From positions 29,275-93,274 of the forward strand of contig DVLI01000005.1 in the NCBI GenBank assembly GCA_018715595.1: 64,000 nt of DNA, read 5' to 3'. The translations under genes and the position numbers were made by a program. The notes below the pieces were generated by a model. It searched no databases and was not told the DNA's origin. It saw only the letters and a list, made by a program, of their open reading frames with translations. Position 1 is the first letter of the stretch. Each line of letters begins with the position of its first letter. Source of the stretch: Candidatus Caccoplasma merdavium. GTDB lineage: Bacteria; Bacteroidota; Bacteroidia; Bacteroidales; UBA11471. Below, piece by piece: positions 16,387 through 24,362 of the stretch.

Positions 16387-16962
16387 ATGAAAAGTATCAA
16401 AGGAACAAAGACCGAACAAAACCTGTTGAAATCGTTTGCCGGCGAATCGCAAGCACGCGGACGCTACGTCTATTTTGCCAGCATCGCCAAGAAAGAGGGA
16501 TACGAGCAAATCTCGGCCATTTTCAGCGAAACCGCCGAACAGGAAAAAGAACACGCCAAACGCTTCTTTAAATTCCTCGAAGGAGGCATGGTGGAAATCA
16601 CTGCCTCATTCCCCGCAGGCATTCTCTCGACCACCCTCGAAAACCTGAAAGCCGCTGCCGCCGGCGAGAACGAAGAGTGGAGCGAACTCTACCCCGAATT
16701 TGCCAAAGTGGCCGACGAAGAGGGATTCCCCGAAATAGCAGAAGCATGGCGCCGGATAGCCACCGTAGAAGCCGGGCACGAGGCCCGCTACCTCAAACTC
16801 TATGAACGTATGCTGAACGGCACCGTATTTGAAGATGAGGAAGAAATCGAATGGCAATGCCGCAACTGCGGATACATTCACAAAGGGAAAAAGGCTCCCG
16901 ACATGTGCCCGGCCTGCCAACACCCGAAAGCCTATTTCGAGCGCAAAAAGAACAATTATTAA
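16387..16962 (+). CDS. rbr: Rubrerythrin
   Basis: A 191-residue non-haem di-iron peroxidase that reduces hydrogen peroxide in anaerobes. The N-terminal four-helix ferritin-like domain carries the E-x-x-H ligands in ESQARGRYVYFA, ETAEQEKEHAKRF and ATVEAGHEARY. The C-terminal rubredoxin-like domain has CRNCGYIH and CPACQHPK, two C-x-x-C knuckles for the FeS4 centre (about residues 158-180). Its place directly after the Fur-family regulator points to peroxide-inducible expression. Confidence 0.97.
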   Translation: MKSIKGTKTEQNLLKSFAGESQARGRYVYFASIAKKEGYEQISAIFSETAEQEKEHAKRFFKFLEGGMVEITASFPAGILSTTLENLKAAAAGENEEWSELYPEFAKVADEEGFPEIAEAWRRIATVEAGHEARYLKLYERMLNGTVFEDEEEIEWQCRNCGYIHKGKKAPDMCPACQHPKAYFERKKNNY

Positions 16963-17065
16963 GCCGGGAGGGTTATATAGAAAAATCCTATCCCCTGCCA
17001 TCGTGAGGGGAACCGTTAAGGTATTTATGTCACGATAAGGTAAAAAAAAGATTGTTTGCATCGAC

Positions 17066-17099
17066 GAGGGGGATTACCGCGACAGCGATAATCCCCCTC
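17066..17099 (+). terminator. Terminator between rbr and rpiB
   Basis: An 11-bp perfect stem GAGGGGGATTA/TAATCCCCCTC with a 12-base loop, followed by ACTTCTTATTT. It separates the convergent rbr and rpiB genes and may act in both directions. Confidence 0.65.
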
Positions 17100-17177
17100 A
17101 CTTCTTATTTGAACTTCCTCCCACAAGTTTTGAGTCTACCATTTCAGGACACGCCGACTGCATAGGGAGCGGGAAAT

Positions 17178-17630
17178 CTATTTTACGGGAATCTTTTCGA
17201 TACGACGCTGGTGGCGCCCGCCTTCAAATGCGGTACGAAGGAACACTTCCACCACAGCCCGAGCCTCGTCGACAGAGATAAAACGGCCGGGCATGACACA
17301 CACATTGGCATCATTATGCTGACGGGCCAGGCGGGAAATTTCTTCACACCAACAAAGGGCGGCCCGCACCCTCTGATGCTTGTTGAGGGTAATGTTGATA
17401 CCGTTCCCACTCCCGCAAATGGCAATTCCGGGATAACATTCTCCCCTTTCTATGGCACCGGCCAAGGGGTGAGCATAATCGGCATAGTCGCAACTCTCCG
17501 ACGAATAAGTACCAAAATCTTTGTAGGAGATGCCCCACTCGGTGAGCCAGGCCATCACATGCTGCTTCAACTCATATCCGGCATGGTCGCAGGCCAATCC
17601 TACCGGAATGCCGGGTTTCAAAATACTCAT
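17178..17630 (-). CDS. rpiB: Ribose-5-phosphate isomerase B
   Basis: A 150-residue RpiB/LacAB-family enzyme of the pentose-phosphate pathway that interconverts ribose 5-phosphate and ribulose 5-phosphate. GLACDHAGYELK holds the conserved Asp-His, AICGSGNGIN the catalytic Cys with the phosphate-binding glycine loop, and RQHNDANVCVMPGR the second His/Asn region. The first in-frame ATG is at 17630; a TTG two codons upstream is a poorer start. It is a single-gene unit with its own TAnnTTTG element. Confidence 0.95.
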   Translation of the reverse strand: MSILKPGIPVGLACDHAGYELKQHVMAWLTEWGISYKDFGTYSSESCDYADYAHPLAGAIERGECYPGIAICGSGNGINITLNKHQRVRAALCWCEEISRLARQHNDANVCVMPGRFISVDEARAVVEVFLRTAFEGGRHQRRIEKIPVK

Positions 17631-17685
17631 AATCAAGATTTTTTAATGACACCTATAAAAATCTCTTCAACGATACTTTCTTCCA

Positions 17686-17693
17686 CAAAGGTA
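17686..17693 (-). promoter_or_regulatory. TAnnTTTG -7 element for rpiB
   Basis: Minus-strand TACCTTTG, 56 bases upstream of the rpiB ATG and divergent from the promoter at 17800. Confidence 0.65.
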
Positions 17694-17799
17694 AAAGATA
17701 ACAGGCACATAACCAAGAAAAAAGAAAATTTATCACTATTCGCGGCATATTGAATAGATTTAATCACTCTCCGACATGACATTACAGAAAAGTTTTGCT

Positions 17800-17807
17800 T
17801 ATCTTTG
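17800..17807 (+). promoter_or_regulatory. TAnnTTTG -7 element for the AsmA-like gene
   Basis: Plus-strand TATCTTTG, 37 bases before the ATG at 17844. The upstream frame extension to 17805 is therefore not translated. Confidence 0.65.
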
Positions 17808-17843
17808 AGACGTGCAATATCTATTCTTGAAAAACCGGTCATC

Positions 17844-20495
17844 ATGAAAACATTCCTGAAAATCTTTGCCATCATTATCTTGGTCATTGTCGCACTGCTC
17901 ATCGCCATACCCTTGATACTGAAAGGGAAACTGGCCGACATCGTAAAGGCCGAAGCCAACAAGATGCTCAATGCCAAGCTCGACTTTGAAGAACTCGACA
18001 TCAGCCTGCTGCGCAACTTTCCCCAAGCCACGCTCGTGCTGAAAGAGCTGTCGCTCACGGGGGTCGGCGAATTTGAGGGCGACACCCTGGCAACTGCCGA
18101 CGAGGTCGCAGCTGCCGTAAACCTGATGAGCCTCTTCGGCGACACCGGCTATGAAATCACCTACATCACCTTGGACCGGCCCAAAGTACAAGCCCTCATT
18201 CACTCCGGCGGAGCGGTAAATTGGGACATCATGAAACCCGACAGTACCGCCGCGGAAGAAAACCCGGCCGAAGAGGAAAGCAGCAGCTCGTTCGACCTGC
18301 AATTGCGGAAATTCCGCATCAAGGACGCCTGCATCGCCTACATCGACGAAGCGGGCGACATGGCCTTCTCCACAAACAAATTCAATCTTGCCCTCACCGG
18401 AAAACTGAGCGGAATGGAGACCGCCTTGCAATGCAAAGCCATGATGCAAGACATCAACTTTACCATGGAAGGGGTGAGGTATCTGCATCAAGCCGAACTG
18501 GAAGCTGAGCTGAAATTAATTGCCGACCTCGACAACTACAAATTCACTCTCGATGAGAACCATCTGCGTCTCAATGCCATAGAAACGACACTCGATGGTT
18601 GGGTGGCTCTTCCCGACGACGGCATCGAGATGGACATAAAACTGTCGACCCCGAAAATCAATTTCAAGGACATACTGTCGATGGTTCCGGCCATCTACCA
18701 AAACAACTTTGCCGACTTGCAAACCTCGGGTAACGTATCTCTCACGGCCGAAGCCAAAGGACGGTTCGACGACAACTCGCTGCCGGCCTTCGCCATCGCC
18801 CTTGATGTCGACAAAGCCAAAGTCTTCTACACCGGCATGCCCCGCTCTGTCGATGACATCGCCATTGCCCTGCGAGTAGCCAACAACGGCGGCGACCTCG
18901 ACTTGACGACCATCGACGTCAACACGTTCAAGTTCACGTTTGCCGGCAACCCGTTTGCCTTGACCCTCCATGCCTCGCACCCGATGTCGGACTTACAGTT
19001 CAACGCCTCGGCCAACGGCACCATCAACCTCGGCGAAATCGAGCAAATCTATCCCTTGGGCGATTCCATTTCGCTGAACGGCATCATAACGACCGACATC
19101 ACCCTCGCCGGCCGCATGTCGGACATCGAGAAGAAGAACTACCAAAACATCAAAGGCAAAGGCGACCTGTCCATCTCGAAGATGAGCCTCTCGCTCACGG
19201 GACTTCCGCCCATTGTGGTAACCCAAGCCGACGCCCAAATAACCCCCGAAGCCATGAGCCTGACCCGCTTTGACCTCACCGTAGGGAAAAGCGACGTGAA
19301 AGCCACCGGAAAAATAAGCAATTACCTGCCTTATGTCATGGCCGGAGGCACCCTGCAAGGAAACCTCACCCTCGCGTCGTCACAGCTCGACCTCAACGAA
19401 TTCATGACCACCGAAGAGGGCTCAGGCAACGAAACAGAAACCGACACCCCCACACCCGACAACGACACCACCTCGCTCAGCGTCTTCGTCGTGCCCGAAA
19501 ACTTGCAGCTCTCTTTACAGGCCCAAGTGAAAAAGATAATTTTCGGCGACATGGAGCTGAAAAACTTCGCAGGGAAAGTTTCGCTCAAAGAGGGGAGCTT
19601 GTCGTTGAACAATGTCGCAGTCGACGCCCTCGGCGGAAACATCTCGGCCAGCGGCTCTTACAGCACCGCCTCGTCGGCGACATCACCCGACGTCGCCCTG
19701 TCGCTACGCATCAAAGAAGCCTCTTTCAAAGAGACATTCGAGCAACTCGACCTCGTGCAGCAAATGGTACCGCTGTTTGCCAAGACCGGAGGCAATTACT
19801 CGATTACGGCCGACCTCAACACGCGCCTCGACCAACAGATGTCACCGATACTCAACAGCCTCTCGGCAAAAGGAACCCTGCAATCGAAAAACATCGAGAT
19901 ACAAAACCTTGAAGTTTTCGACCTGCTGGCCAACCTCCTGCAAAACGACAAGTTGCGCAAGGTCGAAGCCAAGGACATCAAAATCGCATTTACGATTACC
20001 GACGGCCGGGTACGGACCTCTCCTTTCGACCTGAAAATAGGAAACACCAAACTCACCCTCGCGGGAACCACGGGGCTCGACCAGACCATCGACTACACGG
20101 CCACCATCGACCTCAGCCAGGAGAAAGTCATCAGCGACTATGTGGGTGTCGTTGAAGCCCGCATCGGCGGCACCTTCACCAAACCGACCATAGACATCGA
20201 CACCAAGGAAATCGTGAAGCAAGCCGTCACCAACAAAGTCGTCGAGGCCATTGCCGGGAAAGGCTCCACAGATGAACAAGTGGCCAACATACGGAAAAAA
20301 GCCGAAGAGGCCGGACGCCTACTGGTAGAAACGGCCGAAAGAGAAGGCGAGAAACTGGTGGAAAAAGCCTCGAACCCCCTGGCTAAAATTGCGGCCAAAG
20401 CCGCCAAAACGACCATGGTCGAAGAGGCCGAGAAACAAGCCAAGCAATTAGCCGATGAAGCCGAAAAACAGATACGTCAACTCAAAGGCGAATAA
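17844..20495 (+). CDS. AsmA-family inner-membrane-anchored protein
   Basis: An 883-residue protein with one N-terminal transmembrane anchor (residues about 5-27, FLKIFAIIILVIVALLIAIP) and a long periplasmic part of repeated beta-strand character. N-terminal AsmA domain features include LDFEELDISLLRNFPQATLVLKEL, and the C-terminal AsmA-like block (about 650-790) includes FDLLANLLQNDKLRKVEAKDI and TLAGTTGLDQTIDY. AsmA proteins are related to TamB and are thought to form grooves carrying phospholipid to the outer membrane; a role in envelope lipid transport is inferred. The C-terminus ends in a charged Ala/Glu/Lys helix (about 810-883), likely coiled coil. It is a single-gene unit. Confidence 0.85.
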   Translation: MKTFLKIFAIIILVIVALLIAIPLILKGKLADIVKAEANKMLNAKLDFEELDISLLRNFPQATLVLKELSLTGVGEFEGDTLATADEVAAAVNLMSLFGDTGYEITYITLDRPKVQALIHSGGAVNWDIMKPDSTAAEENPAEEESSSSFDLQLRKFRIKDACIAYIDEAGDMAFSTNKFNLALTGKLSGMETALQCKAMMQDINFTMEGVRYLHQAELEAELKLIADLDNYKFTLDENHLRLNAIETTLDGWVALPDDGIEMDIKLSTPKINFKDILSMVPAIYQNNFADLQTSGNVSLTAEAKGRFDDNSLPAFAIALDVDKAKVFYTGMPRSVDDIAIALRVANNGGDLDLTTIDVNTFKFTFAGNPFALTLHASHPMSDLQFNASANGTINLGEIEQIYPLGDSISLNGIITTDITLAGRMSDIEKKNYQNIKGKGDLSISKMSLSLTGLPPIVVTQADAQITPEAMSLTRFDLTVGKSDVKATGKISNYLPYVMAGGTLQGNLTLASSQLDLNEFMTTEEGSGNETETDTPTPDNDTTSLSVFVVPENLQLSLQAQVKKIIFGDMELKNFAGKVSLKEGSLSLNNVAVDALGGNISASGSYSTASSATSPDVALSLRIKEASFKETFEQLDLVQQMVPLFAKTGGNYSITADLNTRLDQQMSPILNSLSAKGTLQSKNIEIQNLEVFDLLANLLQNDKLRKVEAKDIKIAFTITDGRVRTSPFDLKIGNTKLTLAGTTGLDQTIDYTATIDLSQEKVISDYVGVVEARIGGTFTKPTIDIDTKEIVKQAVTNKVVEAIAGKGSTDEQVANIRKKAEEAGRLLVETAEREGEKLVEKASNPLAKIAAKAAKTTMVEEAEKQAKQLADEAEKQIRQLKGE

Positions 20496-20567
20496 TCGAA
20501 AACCGGCCACAAAAGACCCTTTTATGTAAAAAAGGGTAAAACGAAATCTTATTTCGACATTTATTCG

Positions 20568-20575
20568 TAGATTTG
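20568..20575 (+). promoter_or_regulatory. TAnnTTTG -7 element for pstSCAB
   Basis: Plus-strand TAGATTTG, 78 bases before the pstS ATG. I could not identify a phosphate-responsive operator near it. Confidence 0.6.
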
Positions 20576-20653
20576 CAAACCTTTACGTCAAGAAGGCGGC
20601 ATGACAAACTTGCATGCACAGATGCAAGAAATGCCCATAAAAAACAGTGGATT

Positions 20654-21631
20654 ATGAAAAAACTTATCACCTTAGCCAGCATATTCGCCCTCGTACTGAC
20701 AACGGGCTGCAAGCCATCGGCCGGGCAAAGAGAGGCGGTCAATCCCGCTGCTGCAAACGACACGCTGACCGGAGAAATCTCTCTCTCAGGAGCCTTTGCC
20801 CTCTATCCCATGGTTGTAAGATGGGCCGACGAGTTCAAGCAACTGCACCCCAACGTGCGCATCGACATATCGGGCGGCGGAGCCGGCAAAGGCATGACCG
20901 ACGCCCTGGCACAAGTAGTCGACTTGGGCATGGTCTCCCGCGAAATCTATGACGTGGAAACCGAAAAAGGAGCCCTTGGTTTTGCCGTCGTGAAAGATGC
21001 CGTCGTGGCAACCATCAATGTAAACAACCCCCATTTCACCGAAATATGCGCCAAAGGGCTGACCAAAGCCAGCGCAGAAGCCCTATGGGACAACCGATAT
21101 AACACCTACGGCGATTTTTTGGGAACAACGAGTACCGTACCGGTACACGTTTACACCCGTTCCGATGCCTGTGGGGCAGCCGAGACATGGGCCGTGTGGT
21201 TTGGCAAACGGCAAGAACAACTGCAAGGTACGGCCGTATATGGTGACCCGGGCGTATCGGCCGCCGTACAGAAAGACCGTGTAGGCATCGGCTACAACAA
21301 CATCGCATACGCCTACGACATGCGCACGCACCAACCCTATGAAGGACTGGCCGTCATTCCCATCGACGTAAATGAGAACGGCCAAATCGACGAAGACGAG
21401 AAATTCTACGAAAACAGCGCCGACCTTATTGCCGCCATCGGCGACGGCCGTTACCCCTCCCCTCCCGCTCGCGACCTGTATTTGGTAAGTAACGGCGTAC
21501 CCGACAAACCCGCTGTGGTAGAATTTATCAAATACGCCCTCACCGAAGGGCAAAAATATGCCATCGAAACAGGATATATTCCGTTGCCCGAGACAACAAT
21601 AAACAAGAGTCTTCAAAAACTCAATCTCTAA
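20654..21631 (+). CDS. pstS: Phosphate ABC transporter substrate-binding lipoprotein
   Basis: A 325-residue periplasmic phosphate-binding protein. A lipoprotein signal ends in LVLTTGC, with the lipidated Cys at about residue 19. The phosphate-binding segments are visible as LSGAFALYP near the N-terminus, the DISGGGAGKGMTD loop, and TRSDACGAAETW. The start at 20654 gives a proper signal peptide; an upstream ATG at 20573 would bury it. It is the first gene of a pst operon; pstC follows 9 bases later. Confidence 0.93.
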   Translation: MKKLITLASIFALVLTTGCKPSAGQREAVNPAAANDTLTGEISLSGAFALYPMVVRWADEFKQLHPNVRIDISGGGAGKGMTDALAQVVDLGMVSREIYDVETEKGALGFAVVKDAVVATINVNNPHFTEICAKGLTKASAEALWDNRYNTYGDFLGTTSTVPVHVYTRSDACGAAETWAVWFGKRQEQLQGTAVYGDPGVSAAVQKDRVGIGYNNIAYAYDMRTHQPYEGLAVIPIDVNENGQIDEDEKFYENSADLIAAIGDGRYPSPPARDLYLVSNGVPDKPAVVEFIKYALTEGQKYAIETGYIPLPETTINKSLQKLNL

Positions 21632-21640
21632 TCGCCGACG

Positions 21641-22549
21641 ATGGATTTATCGCTGTTACAACGACGCATATTCAAGGACAAGGCAGCCCGCTGGGTCATG
21701 CTCGCCCTCACGGGATTATCACTCTTCCTGCTCATCGCCATAGGCATCGGGCTTTTCTTTAAAAGCCGCCTCATCTTGTCGGAGCACTCCTTGTGGGATT
21801 TGCTCTCGGGTTCGTCATGGAAGCCACTCAGCGGAGAATTCGGCTTCCTGCCGTTTATCGTGGGAACCCTTTTCGTAACCGCCCTCTCCATCGCCATTGC
21901 ACTCCCCATCTCGCTGCTCTCGGCCATATTCCTCACCGAGTATGCCAACTCATGGGTGAAACGGGTCGTATTTCCCATCTTCGACATCTTGGCCGGGATT
22001 CCTTCGGTCGTCTATGGCGTATGGGGCACCCTCATCATCGTACCTTGGATTGCCGACAAACTGGGACCTCACTTTGTCGACTACACCAGCGGTTATACCG
22101 TACTGGCCAGCGGTATCGTATTGGGTATCATGATACTACCCATACTGGTGAGCCTGCTCATCGAGATATTTACCATCGTGCCGCAAGACTACCGCGAGGC
22201 ATCGGCCTCACTGGGTGCAACCAAATGGCAGACCTGCTCGAAGGTGATTCTGCGCAAGGCCATGCCGGGTATCGTCGCCGCCGTGGTGTTGTCCATATCG
22301 AAAGCCTTCGGCGAGACCATCGCCGTGCTGATGGTGTGCGGCAACTACGCCGCCATACCCCGGTCGCTCTTCGACCCCTGCTACCCGCTGCCGGCTCTCA
22401 TCGCCAACAACTACGGCGAGATGCTGTCGTTGCCGCTTTACGAATCGGCCCTGATGTTCGCCGCATTCATATTATTCTTTATCATTTTGATATTCAACAT
22501 CATATCGCGATGGATATTGCGCAATATCGAACGAAGCTACAAGATGTAA
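21641..22549 (+). CDS. pstC: Phosphate ABC transporter permease PstC
   Basis: A 302-residue inner-membrane permease. About six hydrophobic segments are visible. The cytoplasmic EAA-type loop that docks the ATPase reads YREASASLGATKWQT (about residues 186-200). Motif YGVWGTLIIVPWI is typical of PstC. It pairs with PstA to form the phosphate channel. Confidence 0.94.
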   Translation: MDLSLLQRRIFKDKAARWVMLALTGLSLFLLIAIGIGLFFKSRLILSEHSLWDLLSGSSWKPLSGEFGFLPFIVGTLFVTALSIAIALPISLLSAIFLTEYANSWVKRVVFPIFDILAGIPSVVYGVWGTLIIVPWIADKLGPHFVDYTSGYTVLASGIVLGIMILPILVSLLIEIFTIVPQDYREASASLGATKWQTCSKVILRKAMPGIVAAVVLSISKAFGETIAVLMVCGNYAAIPRSLFDPCYPLPALIANNYGEMLSLPLYESALMFAAFILFFIILIFNIISRWILRNIERSYKM

Positions 22550-22567
22550 CCGGAGGAACGCTGACCT

Positions 22568-23416
22568 ATGAAAACCAAATTTATCGTTGAGAAAATTTTC
22601 TTCGGGCTGATGATTATCTCGGTCATTATCGTCTTTGCCTTCCTGGGCAGTATCCTCATCACCATCATACGCAACGGTTGGCCGGCCATGTCGTGGGACA
22701 TGATTACCCAACTGCCGGGCGGAGGTTTCTACATCGGCAAGGAAGGCGGCGTACTCAATGCCATCGTGGGCTCCATCTACATCGTGGGCGCCTCGACCAT
22801 TCTCGGACTGCTCATCAGCATACCCATCGTCTTCTTCATCAACATCTACCTGAAAAGCGACTCCAAACTGGCCAGTATCACCCGGCTGTCGTTTGACGTG
22901 CTCTACGGTATCCCGTCGATAGTGTACGGTGCATTCGGCTTCACCATCATGATATTCCTGGGATTGCGCACCTCGCTGCTGGGCGGAATCATCGTCATCA
23001 CCCTACTGATAATCCCCATTTTCGTGCGTTCGATGGACGAAGTGGCCCGCCAGTTGCCCAAGCATCTGCTCGATGCCACCTATTCGCTGGGCGCCACCCG
23101 CTACGAAACCATCAAAGTGGCCATACGCCAAATCGCACCGGGCATCGCCACGGCCACCCTGCTGTCGATAGGCCGCGCCATCGGCGACGCGGCCGGTGTC
23201 ATGTTCACCGCCGGTTTTACCGACAGCATTCCCACCTCGCTCGACCAACCGGCCGCCACCCTGCCGCTGGCCATCTTCTTCCAGCTGAGCAGTCCGCTGC
23301 CCGAAGTGCGTGAACGTGCCTATGCAGCCGCCCTGCTGCTGACACTAATCGTCCTTGTATTGAGTATCGTGGGACGCATGATTACGCACCGCTTCTCGAA
23401 AAACAAAATTAAGTAA
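22568..23416 (+). CDS. pstA: Phosphate ABC transporter permease PstA
   Basis: A 282-residue inner-membrane permease with about six transmembrane segments. The EAA loop reads LLDATYSLGATRYET (about residues 167-181). The segment SIVYGAFGFTIMIFLGL follows the PstA pattern. Its stop overlaps the pstB start (TAATG at 23414-23418), indicating coupling. Confidence 0.94.
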   Translation: MKTKFIVEKIFFGLMIISVIIVFAFLGSILITIIRNGWPAMSWDMITQLPGGGFYIGKEGGVLNAIVGSIYIVGASTILGLLISIPIVFFINIYLKSDSKLASITRLSFDVLYGIPSIVYGAFGFTIMIFLGLRTSLLGGIIVITLLIIPIFVRSMDEVARQLPKHLLDATYSLGATRYETIKVAIRQIAPGIATATLLSIGRAIGDAAGVMFTAGFTDSIPTSLDQPAATLPLAIFFQLSSPLPEVRERAYAAALLLTLIVLVLSIVGRMITHRFSKNKIK

Positions 23417-24273
23417 TGGAGAAAAATCGTTCTATGTTGAGTCATATTTTCGGTCATAAAAATCAGGCTGCCCAACAAGACAATGCCGGTTCTCTCTCAG
23501 AGGCAGTAACCCGAGACGAAGATTCGGTCATCAAAATCGAAGGTCTGAACATCTATATCCACAACAACCATATTCTCAAAGACGTCAATCTCACCCTGCA
23601 CGACAAGAAAATCACCTGCATCATCGGACCGTCGGGGTGCGGAAAAACCACCTTGCTGCGCAGCATCAACCGCATGATCGACACCACCGAGCACCTGCAT
23701 GTCGAAGGACGCGTATTGGTAGGCGGCGAAGACATCTACGACCGCAAGGCCGAAATCACCCACATACGGAAGAAAATAGGGCTGCTCTCGCAACGCCCCA
23801 CGCCGCTGCCCATGTCGATATACGACAACATCACCTATGGCTGCCGCATACACGGCGTGCGCAACCGCAAAGTCCTCGACGCCACGGTCGAGAAATACCT
23901 CAAAGGCGTCAACCTGTGGGAAGAGGTGAAAGACCGCCTGCACAGCCCGGCATCGGCCCTTTCCATCGGCCAGCAACAACGATTGTGCCTGGCTCGCGGA
24001 CTGGCTGTGGAGCCCCAATTTATCCTGGCCGACGAGTCGACCTCGGCACTCGACCCCATATCGAGCAAACACATCGAAGACCTCTTTGCCAAACTGCGTG
24101 AGCGCTACGGCATCATCATGGTCACCCACACTCTGCGACAAGCCCTGCGCATTGCCGACTATGTGGTGTTCATGTATATGGGAGAGGTCATCGAACAAGG
24201 CACGGCCGAAGAGTTGTTCAAAAACCCGCAAAACGACCTCACCAAACAATATCTGAGCGGCGTTTTCAGCTAA
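23416..24273 (+). CDS. pstB: Phosphate ABC transporter ATP-binding protein
   Basis: A 285-residue ABC ATPase. Walker A is GPSGCGKTT (about residues 73-81) and the Q-loop lies in LLSQRPTPLPMSIY. The signature is LSIGQQQR (182-189) instead of the canonical LSGGQ. Walker B is FILADESTSALDP, with Ser where most PstB proteins have Pro after the Glu. The H-loop is MVTHTLRQA. The N-terminal 35 residues before the ABC fold are longer than in E. coli PstB and of low conservation. No phoU follows; a strong terminator closes the operon. Confidence 0.95.
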   Translation: MEKNRSMLSHIFGHKNQAAQQDNAGSLSEAVTRDEDSVIKIEGLNIYIHNNHILKDVNLTLHDKKITCIIGPSGCGKTTLLRSINRMIDTTEHLHVEGRVLVGGEDIYDRKAEITHIRKKIGLLSQRPTPLPMSIYDNITYGCRIHGVRNRKVLDATVEKYLKGVNLWEEVKDRLHSPASALSIGQQQRLCLARGLAVEPQFILADESTSALDPISSKHIEDLFAKLRERYGIIMVTHTLRQALRIADYVVFMYMGEVIEQGTAEELFKNPQNDLTKQYLSGVFS

Positions 24274-24290
24274 ACGCAAAACAAAGTTAC

Positions 24291-24330
24291 AACAGCGAGG
24301 CTTCCAAGAAGGAAGCCTCGCTGTTTTTTG
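24291..24330 (+). terminator. Terminator of pstSCAB (bidirectional)
   Basis: A 15-bp stem AACAGCGAGGCTTCC/GGAAGCCTCGCTGTT around AAGAA, followed by TTTTG. It lies between the convergent pstB and tamL genes. Confidence 0.9.
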
Positions 24331-24362
24331 CTGAAAACAAATATTCCCCGCAAAAATCTTTT

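Noticed and set aside
16999..17036. ATCGTGA/TCACGAT inverted repeat after rbr
   Set aside because: Only 7 bp arms with a long loop, no T run, and a better hairpin at 17066-17099 explains termination.
20516..20537. ACCCTTTT/AAAAGGGT hairpin after the AsmA-like gene
   Set aside because: It is AT-rich and followed by AAAACG on the plus strand, so it does not qualify as an intrinsic terminator.
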